Of a stretch of 7,118 nt of DNA, positions 1 to 5,228 are shown in pieces. Below the pieces are notes generated by a model, which worked only from the letters and a program-made list of their open reading frames with translations, did not search any database and had not been told where the DNA came from. This stretch comes from an uncultured Collinsella sp. (GTDB taxonomy: Bacteria > Actinomycetota > Coriobacteriia > Coriobacteriales > Coriobacteriaceae), in the NCBI GenBank assembly GCA_902494375.1, contig CABUTL010000063.1:1-7118 (forward strand), written 5' to 3'. The position numbers and the translations under genes were made by a program. Every line of letters starts with the position of its first letter. Position 1 is the stretch's first letter.

Positions 1-182
1 GGGGTATCGGCACCGTTCATAGAGTCCATCTTGGTCGTTAAGCCAGCATTTTCGACAAGCGCAGCACCGTTGGCGGTACGCTCGGCAGCGCCACGCGCGT
101 CAGTGACGTGCGCGGCGACGCCGCGCGTACCGCCAACGGGCAGCGCGGCGTCGAGGCATGCGGCGACCGGCTTAGCAGGCAT
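1..182 (-). CDS. Partial unknown protein, start inside the window, continues past the left edge
   Basis: An open frame begins at ATG 182-180 and stays open to the window edge, giving 60 full codons. The start is supported by GGAGAG eight bases upstream, and codon third positions are mostly G or C. The ATG overlaps the end of the excisionase-like gene by 11 nt, so translational coupling is likely. The visible peptide begins MPAKPVAACLDAALPVGG and is rich in alanine and glycine with scattered charged residues; there is no signal peptide, membrane segment or motif I recognise. By position, as the gene after an excisionase, it could be a replication, mobilisation or regulatory protein of the element, but the sequence does not show which. 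An artefact of GC-rich DNA is possible, though the overlap plus the ribosome binding site argue for a real gene. Confidence 0.5.
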   Translation of the reverse strand, partial: MPAKPVAACLDAALPVGGTRGVAAHVTDARGAAERTANGAALVENAGLTTKMDSMNGADT

Positions 183-420
183 GGTTGCTGCTCTCCAGAG
201 ATGCCAGGTACTCAACCAGGTCGGCCTTATCGACACGCCAGGCTCGACCAATCTTGACCCCGCCAGCGGCTTTAAGAACCTCAATCGCCGTCGTCTTACA
301 GACATGGAGAAGTACTGCGATGTCGCGAGCAGTTACGTAAGCGTGCGGGATTTTACCCAACGCGCGGCACCACTCCTTGCGCCTCACCACACCCATTTGA
401 TTTGCATTCATATCGTCCAT
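172..420 (-). CDS. Excisionase-like helix-turn-helix protein
   Basis: This 82-residue protein carries one compact HTH_17/excisionase-type DNA-binding domain at about residues 28-73. A helix-turn-helix (ARDIAVLLHVCKTTAIEVLK) is followed by the family-typical wing GVKIGRAWRVDKADLVEYL. Proteins of this size and fold act either as recombination directionality factors that bend att DNA and drive excision, or as small repressors. The ATG at 420 is preceded by AAGGGAG at five-base spacing, which fixes the start. It is divergent from the gene at 541 across a 120-nt AT-rich gap and overlaps the next minus-strand gene by 11 nt. No integrase lies beside it in the window, so the xis role is inferred from fold and from closeness to a tRNA attachment region. 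A transcriptional regulator of the element is the main alternative. Confidence 0.75.
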   Translation of the reverse strand: MDDMNANQMGVVRRKEWCRALGKIPHAYVTARDIAVLLHVCKTTAIEVLKAAGGVKIGRAWRVDKADLVEYLASLESSNHAC

Positions 421-540
421 TTGAACTCCCTTCGTTTATATCGAATGCAATTTATAAACTAGGCTTTACCTCGGCGGATGTCATATATAAGATGTGAATA
501 GAACGGTATTGAATTATTTTCGGATAGTAAGGAGAGAACG
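421..540. promoter_or_regulatory. Divergent control region with a GTTTATA inverted repeat
   Basis: The 120-nt AT-rich gap separates two divergent genes. An inverted repeat GTTTATA (434-440) / TATAAAC (453-459), with a 12-nt spacer, lies 14-39 nt upstream of the excisionase-like start, where a repressor would block its promoter. For the plus gene a weak candidate promoter is TTTACC (465-470), 17 nt, then TAAGAT (488-493), each matching consensus at 4 of 6 positions. A clear AAGGAGAG ribosome binding site precedes the ATG at 541. The operator role is inferred from position and symmetry only. Confidence 0.4.
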
Positions 541-1731
541 ATGAACTGCCCCGCAATCAAAGTACCGGCATCTATGCCGACGGAAATCATGCCTTGGACG
601 CTTCCCTCGTGCCGGGAAAAAAATGCTGAAATCTTCGGAATAGAACGAATCGCGCTTATCTGCAAGCCCCATTCGATTGCCTACGGCATCCCTTCGGGCT
701 TCTCAACCGGAACCCTTTTGGACGTAGATCTGAATGATCCAAAGAAAATCATTCAGTTTGTTGAGAGGTATGGACTTCCAACCACTCCATATGCGAACCA
801 ATCTGAACGCGTTGAAAAACGTTTCATCTCAAACGACGTCTTCTCCGATAAGCCGGAGCAGGATGGTCTAGATATTTGGTATGACGCATTGAATGCATCA
901 GAAAGAAGCGCTGAAATCAGCTCGAATCGTGATTGCGCCCTATTTAATAGCTTCAAGGATAAGGGCCGCTCACAGGGAACCGAGGTCGCCAACTTAACCG
1001 AGGGCATCAGGTATAAGAAGGAACAGGTCATTTTGCTGGACGATCTCGTTACAACGATGGCATTCATGCAATTAGCCACGCTTCTATTTACAGGCAAAGC
1101 AGCTTACGGTGACCGTGCATACGACTACGTCTTGCATCAGGTATGCATCTCTCAGAACAAAGATATTTTTGAAAATAGATTTTCGCAGTTGCGTTGGGCA
1201 CTTCAAATGATCGATGCCTCCGAGCCACAGCTGGCAGTAGCTAAACCCGGCACATTTGAAATGGAGGAGGGGACTAAGATCTGGGTGAGCGATCAATTCG
1301 AGTCGATAGAGATAGCCCTTGCAACATTCATTGATCTCGCCATCAACCCTTATCCTGAACCTCATGCCTTCATTCAAGAGCAGACTTTGCGTCGAATGGT
1401 CAACCGGAATTTAAACGATCAAAATCTAATTTACGGAAGCTTGACAAGAGCCTGGGCGATACAGCTACTTGAAACCCTTGAGAGCCATTTCTCCTGGAAC
1501 ACTTGTCGCGTATGCGGGCGACCGTACAAGATTCGTCAGCAGACAATGAAGGCCTACGTCAAACAGGAGGATGCAAACGAAGATCGGTTCAAAGATCGAA
1601 ACAATGCGCGCGATAAAAATGGCTATTGCTGTAAAGCGCACGAGCAGCGCGTCCGACGTAAAAAAGACAAGAGGATCAGCAACGATCAACTGGATAAAGC
1701 CGCTCGCAAAATGGATGAACATGGCCGGTAA
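541..1731 (+). CDS. Unknown 396-residue protein with C-terminal zinc-ribbon-like motif
   Basis: I do not recognise this protein with confidence. It has no signal peptide or clear membrane helix; the middle (about residues 100-320) looks mixed, largely helical and soluble. The C-terminus holds paired metal-ligand candidates: C322-x2-C325 (TCRVCGRPYK), then C363, C364 and H367 (GYCCKAHEQRVRRKKDK), followed by a basic tail. That layout resembles CGNR-type or other treble-clef/zinc-ribbon nucleic-acid-binding ends. From memory it recalls uncharacterised DUF6076-like proteins, an untested impression. There is no integrase R-H-R-Y set, helicase or nuclease signature. The start at 541 is supported by AAGGAGAG. 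A sampled stretch is about 45% GC, against about 70% in the core operon, and AGA, AGG, ATA and AAA codons are frequent, which suggests recent transfer. It lies next to the tRNA-side end of the element, a common cargo position, so an accessory or defence role is possible but unproven. Confidence 0.7.
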   Translation: MNCPAIKVPASMPTEIMPWTLPSCREKNAEIFGIERIALICKPHSIAYGIPSGFSTGTLLDVDLNDPKKIIQFVERYGLPTTPYANQSERVEKRFISNDVFSDKPEQDGLDIWYDALNASERSAEISSNRDCALFNSFKDKGRSQGTEVANLTEGIRYKKEQVILLDDLVTTMAFMQLATLLFTGKAAYGDRAYDYVLHQVCISQNKDIFENRFSQLRWALQMIDASEPQLAVAKPGTFEMEEGTKIWVSDQFESIEIALATFIDLAINPYPEPHAFIQEQTLRRMVNRNLNDQNLIYGSLTRAWAIQLLETLESHFSWNTCRVCGRPYKIRQQTMKAYVKQEDANEDRFKDRNNARDKNGYCCKAHEQRVRRKKDKRISNDQLDKAARKMDEHGR

Positions 1732-1771
1732 AATGACGGAACTATGAATTTCAATAATTCAATTTAGAGGC

Positions 1772-1785
1772 TAAAACCCGTTTTA
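1772..1785. repeat. Short palindrome TAAAAC-CC-GTTTTA beside the direct repeats
   Basis: Six-base arms (1772-1777 and 1780-1785) flank two cytosines. The palindrome lies 40 nt after the stop of the unknown gene and touches the first of the three ATTGCACA repeats. It could be a protein-binding site of the element end. It is too short and has too little T tract to be a convincing terminator for the upstream gene. Confidence 0.3.
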
Positions 1786-1820
1786 TTGCACACGCCATTG
1801 CACAGTCCATTGCACACAAC
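1785..1820. repeat. Three tandem 12-bp direct repeats with ATTGCACA core
   Basis: The units occupy 1785-1796, 1797-1808 and 1809-1820. Each starts with ATTGCACA, and the last four bases differ (CGCC, GTCC, CAAC). The exact 12-bp spacing puts the cores on nearly the same face of the DNA helix. Tandem direct repeats 60-100 bp from a tRNA 3' end are typical of arm-type sites bound by the N-terminal domain of tyrosine integrases. That role is inferred; the repeats themselves are plain in the sequence. Confidence 0.65.
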
Positions 1821-1828
1821 AGCCCCAA

Positions 1829-1876
1829 AACAAGAACGCAGGTCAGAGAAAATAACCTCTGACCTGCGTTTTTGTT
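1829..1876. terminator. Strong bidirectional-looking hairpin terminator
   Basis: A perfect 14-bp stem (1835-1848 with 1857-1870) has an 8-nt loop and extends outward through one G-T pair and five more pairs to 1829/1876. On the plus strand the stem runs into TTTTTGTT; on the minus strand it is followed by CTTGTTTT. It lies directly after the 3' end of the minus-strand tRNA-Thr, which it would terminate. It would also stop transcripts from the gene at 541-1731 before they run antisense through the tRNA. Confidence 0.8.
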
Positions 1877-1878
1877 AA

Positions 1879-1913
1879 TGGAGCCAGTGACAGGAATCGA
1901 ACCTGCAACCCAC
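1879..1913. other. Candidate attachment (att) core in the 3' half of tRNA-Thr
   Basis: The T arm, acceptor 3' strand and CCA of the tRNA are the usual crossover region for tRNA-targeting integrases, and element-like genes lie immediately on this side. No second copy of this stretch is in the window, so core length and position cannot be fixed. The call is inferential. Confidence 0.3.
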
Positions 1914-1953
1914 TGATTACAAATCAGTTGCGCTACCGTTGCGCCACACTGGC
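1879..1953 (-). tRNA. tRNA-Thr, anticodon UGU
   Basis: The 75-nt gene folds into a full cloverleaf. The acceptor stem is GCCAGTG with CACTGGC, the D stem GCGC/GCGC, the anticodon stem ACTGA/TCAGT with loop TTTGTAA (anticodon TGT), and the T stem GCAGG/CCTGT around TTCGATT. The discriminator is T and the CCA end is encoded. UGU reads ACA and, by wobble, other threonine codons. A promoter candidate lies upstream (1984-2012) and a terminator directly downstream. Its 3' end faces the putative mobile element, making it the likely integration target; the gene is intact, as expected when the att core restores the tRNA 3' end. Confidence 0.96.
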
Positions 1954-1983
1954 ACACTTGGCGCTCTCGCGCGAAGCCAATTA

Positions 1984-2012
1984 AGAATAAAGGAATTACG
2001 GACGGGGCGCAA
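1984..2012 (-). promoter_or_regulatory. Probable sigma-70-type promoter of tRNA-Thr
   Basis: Read on the minus strand, TTGCGC (2012-2007) and TATTCT (1989-1984) are separated by exactly 17 nt. Each keeps four of six consensus bases. The start would fall about 25 nt upstream of the mature tRNA 5' end, leaving a short GC-rich leader for RNase P to remove. Confidence 0.5.
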
Positions 2013-2038
2013 CAGACCCTTCGACCGACCACATCTCA

Positions 2039-2110
2039 AAACCCTTCGTCAGAACGAATAGTTTTAATTACAATGGAATAGATAAAACTATTCGTTCTGA
2101 CGAAGGGTTT
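2039..2110. promoter_or_regulatory. Perfect 28-bp inverted repeat: double operator around the HTH-HipA promoter
   Basis: The arms at 2039-2066 and 2083-2110 are exact reverse complements with a 16-nt spacer. Each arm contains the shorter palindrome TTCGT-N4-ACGAA (2045-2058 and 2091-2104), with centres 46 bp apart. A good promoter reads rightwards: TCGTCA (2046-2051), a 17-nt spacer, TACAAT (2069-2074, five of six consensus bases). The -35 lies inside the left palindrome and the start would fall just before the right one, so a protein bound to both would block transcription. The ribosome binding site GAAGGG (2102-2107) is in the right arm. Any longer transcript starting left of 2039 would pair the two arms and hide it. 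The obvious candidate binder is the HTH domain of the protein encoded next, an inference from position. Confidence 0.7.
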
Positions 2111-2114
2111 CTCG

Positions 2115-3455
2115 ATGCTTACCACCAAGGAAGCCGCCGAGCTACTCGGCATCACTCCGCGCAGGGTGCAGGAGCTCATAAAAAACGGAGCACTTGAGGC
2201 CCGCAAGGCTTCTGGCGTATGGCTCATCGACAAAGACAGCGTCGACACGCGACTCCGCTCCGTGACCAAAACGGGGGGACGTCCCCGCCGCGGCTACGGT
2301 AAGAGCGAGATCGCGTTCACCCTCATGAACCGCACGTATGAAGTCGCTCAGCTGGTCTACAACACATCGCGAAAAGACTTCACCCACATCGGTGCCGACG
2401 TCGATTACGCCCACGCCCCTATTGGGGTATTTGGCCCTAATAGCCCCGTATCGCTCGACTCTTTCCGCACTTGGTGGCGCGGCCGCGGTATCCCGCTCGC
2501 ACGCATTGGGCTAGCCTCCCTGCTTGCAGAAGCCGCAGTCGATGTTCCCGATGAACTCGTACAGCGAAATCTTGGCCTCTCCTTATCCGACCAGTATTGG
2601 ATAAGGCCCCAAAGTTCCGGTCTCGCCTGGGAGGACATTAACTTCTTCAATAACGCCTTTGATGACGTCTCACTGTCCATTGCGCCCTTTGCCCCAGAGG
2701 GAAAAGCGGCTGCCGCAAAGCCCGATAACACGTCGGACGGCAATCTTCAAAAGTACTGGACATGCGAGGGCGGGCGTCGAATTCTGCATAAAGCAGGAGC
2801 GCATCTAAACCAGGAACCCTATAACGAGATGGTGGCGACTGCACTTCACCGTCGCATCCTGAACACTTACGATTATGTACCCTATTCGCTCGAAGGCGCG
2901 GGCACTTCCGCCTTGAGCACATGCAGTGTCTTCTTAACTGACGAAGAAGAATATGTCCCTGCGTTCTATGTAAACCAGCATGCAAATGCAGACGAGCGAC
3001 TAACCGATTACGAACGGTATGTAGCAAACTGCGAGGAGCTTGGAGCGACAGATATAAAAGACGCCCTTGGCCGCATGATCGTATGCGATGACATCATTGC
3101 CAACTACGATCGTCATTGGCGCAACTTCGGCCTCGTGCGAAACGTCAACTCACTGGTCTGCAGACCAGCCCCCATCTTCGATTCGGGCTCATCACTCTGG
3201 TGCAACATATCACTAGAGGAGCTTAGGGCGGGAGAGCACAGTTTTACCAGTGCGCAATTTCATTCAAGCCCCGCCAAACAAATGTTGCTCGTCGAGGACA
3301 TGAGCTGGTTTGACGGCGACAAACTCGAAGGCTTCGTTGACGAGGCAATCGAGATTCTGTCCAGAAACGACGCGCTCGCGGCAAGGCTGCCATATCTAAA
3401 AGAGGCGCTTACATGGCGCCTCCGTAGAATGATCGACATCGCTGAATGGAGTTAG
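2115..3455 (+). CDS. HTH-HipA fusion: self-contained HipA-like Ser/Thr kinase
   Basis: The 446-residue protein joins two modules. Residues 1-45 form an excisionase/MerR-like HTH (LTTKEAAELLGITPRRVQELI, then GVWLIDKDSV), followed by a basic linker TGGRPRRGYGK (53-63). Residues about 64-440 match the HipA-like kinase fold: LSLSDQYW (155-162), a nucleotide-loop-like NTSDGNLQKYW (205-215), probable ATP-binding Lys226, the catalytic loop NYDRHWRN (Asp332, Asn337), and metal-binding Asp356 in PIFDSGSS. HipA kinases of HipBA toxin-antitoxin modules phosphorylate translation factors such as GltX; the target here is unknown. No separate hipB-like antitoxin is next to it; the HTH domain may take the DNA-binding role. 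The start is supported by GAAGGG seven bases upstream. A double palindromic operator covers the promoter, pointing to autoregulation. It converges on yacP with a 27-nt gap and lies outside the core operon, so it is probably an accessory gene. All catalytic residues appear intact. Confidence 0.85.
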   Translation: MLTTKEAAELLGITPRRVQELIKNGALEARKASGVWLIDKDSVDTRLRSVTKTGGRPRRGYGKSEIAFTLMNRTYEVAQLVYNTSRKDFTHIGADVDYAHAPIGVFGPNSPVSLDSFRTWWRGRGIPLARIGLASLLAEAAVDVPDELVQRNLGLSLSDQYWIRPQSSGLAWEDINFFNNAFDDVSLSIAPFAPEGKAAAAKPDNTSDGNLQKYWTCEGGRRILHKAGAHLNQEPYNEMVATALHRRILNTYDYVPYSLEGAGTSALSTCSVFLTDEEEYVPAFYVNQHANADERLTDYERYVANCEELGATDIKDALGRMIVCDDIIANYDRHWRNFGLVRNVNSLVCRPAPIFDSGSSLWCNISLEELRAGEHSFTSAQFHSSPAKQMLLVEDMSWFDGDKLEGFVDEAIEILSRNDALAARLPYLKEALTWRLRRMIDIAEWS

Positions 3456-3482
3456 CGAGACAGCGTCGCGCCGTCAGCTCAC

Positions 3483-4160
3483 CTACCTCCCGCGAAGGGC
3501 CTTGAGCTTGGCCAGGGCATCGGGGCTCAGGCGACTGCCCAGAGTCATCTTGATTTGCGGGGCTTCCTCGGCCTCGTGCACGTCGTTGTCGATCTGTTTG
3601 ATCTCGTCCACCAGCATGCGGCTCGAGATGCGCGTAACACCCTTGCCCATGACGACGGCCTGGATCGTGCCGTCGCTCGACACCACGGAGCACGCGCGGC
3701 CTTCCTCGCGCGCCTCGATGCAGAGCTTCTGTACCACGGTATCGGCAGAGACGCCCGTCGGCGAGAACTCGATACGCACGCCGCGGGCCGGCAGGTTGGG
3801 GCGCTCGCTGGAGATATTGCCCGCGCCGTCAAACACAATCACAGCCTCGTAGCGGCCCTGGGCAAACGCCGCCACGTCGTTGATGAGTGCAGTGCGCGCC
3901 ATATCGTGGACGTCGCTGGAATACGGATCGTCGGAATGGTCGTAGACGAGCTTTTCGTAGCGCGGCGTGCAGTGAATCACGTTGTAACCGTCGACCACCA
4001 GCAGCTCGGGCTTATTGGAGTGCACCGTCGAGACCGGATCGGCGATGGCCTGCGCAAACGCATTGCCACCCACGCCATAGGTCGCGGCCGAAACAATCGG
4101 CTTGGCCGAGCCCTCGCCAAAGCGCTTGGCCTTGGACTTGGCGCGGTTCTTCTTGGACAT
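3483..4160 (-). CDS. yacP: NYN/PIN-like endoribonuclease, YacP/Rae1 family
   Basis: This 225-residue protein carries a NYN (PIN-like) nuclease domain at about residues 50-190. Acidic residues sit in family-typical motifs: VVDGYNVIH (Asp57), VFDGAGN (Asp111), FSPTGVSADTVVQKL (Asp140) and VVSSDGT (Asp163). In Bacillus subtilis YacP/Rae1 enters the ribosomal A site and cuts mRNA during translation; the same role is inferred here. It is longer than the roughly 170-residue Bacillus protein, with a basic N-terminus (MSKKNRAKSKAKRF) and a C-terminal tail beyond the nuclease core. The ATG at 4160 follows rlmB by only 3 nt, and its GGGAGGAG site lies in the last rlmB codons, so the two are probably translationally coupled. 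Its position after rlmB matches Bacillus gene order and supports the assignment. Confidence 0.88.
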   Translation of the reverse strand: MSKKNRAKSKAKRFGEGSAKPIVSAATYGVGGNAFAQAIADPVSTVHSNKPELLVVDGYNVIHCTPRYEKLVYDHSDDPYSSDVHDMARTALINDVAAFAQGRYEAVIVFDGAGNISSERPNLPARGVRIEFSPTGVSADTVVQKLCIEAREEGRACSVVSSDGTIQAVVMGKGVTRISSRMLVDEIKQIDNDVHEAEEAPQIKMTLGSRLSPDALAKLKALRGR

Positions 4161-4163
4161 GCG

Positions 4164-5084
4164 CTACTCCTCCCCCATGAGCTCGCCGGCATTGCGGCGC
4201 AGCCACTCAAAGCACAGCGCGGTGGTCGCCTGGGCAACGTTGAGACTCTCGGTCATGCCGCGCTGGGGAAGCTTGGTCAAGAAGTCGCATTTCTCGAGCA
4301 CCAGTCGCGAGATGCCGTCGCCCTCGGAGCCCATGACGAGCGCCACGCGGCCCTCGAAGGGAGCATCCCAGCAGCTGCCCTCGGCGTGCTCGGAAGCGCC
4401 ACCCACCCAAAAGCCGGCGGCCTTGAGGTCATCGAGCGCACGGGCAATGTTGGGAACCTGCGCGATGGGCAGGTGCATGACGGCGCCGGCAGAAGTCTTA
4501 TAGCTGCCGACGGTCACACCGGCGGCGCGCTTGTTGGCAATGATGACGCCCGCCGCGCCCACGACCTCGGCGGAGCGCACGATGGCGCCAAAGTTGCCGT
4601 CGTCGGTCACATGGTCGAGCACGACGACGAGCGCCGGACCGTCGCCCGCACGGTCGAGGATATCGGCAACATCGGCATAGGGGAAGTTGCCAACCTCGAG
4701 CGCAATGCCCTGGTGAGCGCCATGGCTCGACAGCGCATCGAGCTGCGCGCGCGGCACATACTTAATGCGGACGCCCGCGGCGTTGAGGTCGTCGACCAGG
4801 CGCGACAAGGCGGCATCGCGCTCCCCGCCCTCGGCGATGAGCGCGCACTTGACAGGAAAACCGGTGCGCAGGGCCTCGGCGGCAGCACGACGACCTTCGA
4901 TAAACTCGCCCTTGGGGACCTGAACATTGTCGCGGTTGCGATCGCGCTGCGGACGCGCAGCCTGGGCTTGGGAGCGCTCGCGCTGGCCCTTGGGAGCGGC
5001 AGCGCGGTCGTTGCGGCGAATCGGACGCGAGCCAGAAGCAGTCTGCTTGCCTCCACGCGGTGCACGCTTGCGATTGTCGGCCAT
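4164..5084 (-). CDS. rlmB: 23S rRNA 2'-O-ribose methyltransferase, RlmB/SpoU family
   Basis: The enzyme (306 residues) methylates a ribose 2'-OH in RNA using S-adenosylmethionine; family members such as E. coli RlmB act on G2251 of 23S rRNA. Residues 1-57 are a basic, low-complexity tail rich in Arg, Gln and Ala. Residues about 59-134 match the SpoU substrate-binding domain (GEFIEGRRAAAEAL). The SPOUT knot domain follows with its three motifs: DDGNFGAIVRSAE (Asn164, Arg170), VMGSEGDGI (Glu254) and the C-terminal TESLNVAQATTAL (Ser280, Asn282). The start at 5084 has an AAGGAGG site. The precise target nucleotide is inferred; related YacO or TrmH-like enzymes share these motifs. Downstream yacP is nearly contiguous, while cysS lies 144 nt upstream across a structured palindrome. 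Confidence 0.92.
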   Translation of the reverse strand: MADNRKRAPRGGKQTASGSRPIRRNDRAAAPKGQRERSQAQAARPQRDRNRDNVQVPKGEFIEGRRAAAEALRTGFPVKCALIAEGGERDAALSRLVDDLNAAGVRIKYVPRAQLDALSSHGAHQGIALEVGNFPYADVADILDRAGDGPALVVVLDHVTDDGNFGAIVRSAEVVGAAGVIIANKRAAGVTVGSYKTSAGAVMHLPIAQVPNIARALDDLKAAGFWVGGASEHAEGSCWDAPFEGRVALVMGSEGDGISRLVLEKCDFLTKLPQRGMTESLNVAQATTALCFEWLRRNAGELMGEE

Positions 5085-5118
5085 AAAGCGGCCTCCTTAA
5101 ATAGATAACGAACAAGAA

Positions 5119-5221
5119 TCGACCGTCCGAGCCACGGCACCTTGCCTTTCAATCGTCAGGCATGACCACCAGGTCTATGCCCTCCTCTTTCAAGGCAATC
5201 TGCCGCACCTCGAACGGTCGA
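5119..5221 (-). ncRNA. Nested 103-nt palindrome: predicted long hairpin in the cysS-rlmB spacer
   Basis: On the minus strand (the mRNA sense) four stems nest symmetrically. The outer 13-bp stem is 5221-5209 with 5131-5119, including one U-G pair. Next come CGGCA/TGCCG (5205-5201 with 5139-5135), TTGCCTT/AAGGCAA (5198-5192 with 5148-5142), and the terminal hairpin GGGCAT-A-GACC / GGTC-ATGCCT around a TGGT loop (5182-5158). The internal loops are close to equal on both sides (3x3, 2x2, 9x9). No T tract follows, so it is not a simple terminator. It could be an RNase III-type processing site, a stabilising or attenuating mRNA element, or a copy of a dispersed palindromic repeat. The structure is read directly from the sequence; the function is unknown. 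Confidence 0.65.
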
Positions 5222-5228
5222 CAAATAA

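Larger units (their letters stand above)
1..1880. mobile_element. One end of a putative integrated element abutting tRNA-Thr
   Basis: Seen: an excisionase-like HTH gene, an unknown downstream gene running off the window, a divergent AT-richer gene with an unfamiliar product, and a triplet of 12-bp direct repeats all lie on the 3' side of a tRNA-Thr gene. Known: tyrosine integrases commonly recombine at tRNA 3' ends, and tandem repeats near the att core often serve as arm-type integrase sites. Inferred: this is the tRNA-proximal end of an integrative element or satellite. No integrase, relaxase or second att copy is visible, so the type and full extent are unknown; the integrase would have to lie left of position 1. 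The exact boundary is uncertain because the terminator at 1829-1876 could belong to either the host or the element. Confidence 0.5.

Noticed and set aside
31..462. 143-codon plus-strand open frame across the left end
   Set aside because: It lies antisense to the excisionase-like gene and crosses the divergent promoter gap; no ribosome binding site or domain.
541..1731. Tyrosine integrase beside the att site
   Set aside because: Position fits, but there is no R-H-R-Y active-site pattern, and the C-terminus is a Cys/His cluster with a basic tail.
1751..2032. 93-codon minus-strand open frame
   Set aside because: It runs straight through the tRNA-Thr gene, the terminator and the direct repeats; its apparent repeats (CAMDCAMACAI) are just the 12-bp DNA repeats translated.
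2039..2110. Phase-variable invertible promoter
   Set aside because: The perfect inverted repeats suggest it, but the 16-nt spacer is much shorter than known invertible promoter segments and no invertase gene is near.
3555..5108. 517-codon plus-strand open frame
   Set aside because: It is antisense to yacP and rlmB, both supported by catalytic motifs and ribosome binding sites; such long antisense frames are common in GC-rich DNA and the peptide has no domain.
5119..5221. Rho-independent terminator or T-box leader
   Set aside because: No T tract follows the structure and it lies downstream, not upstream, of the tRNA synthetase gene; rlmB has its own clear ribosome binding site just beyond.
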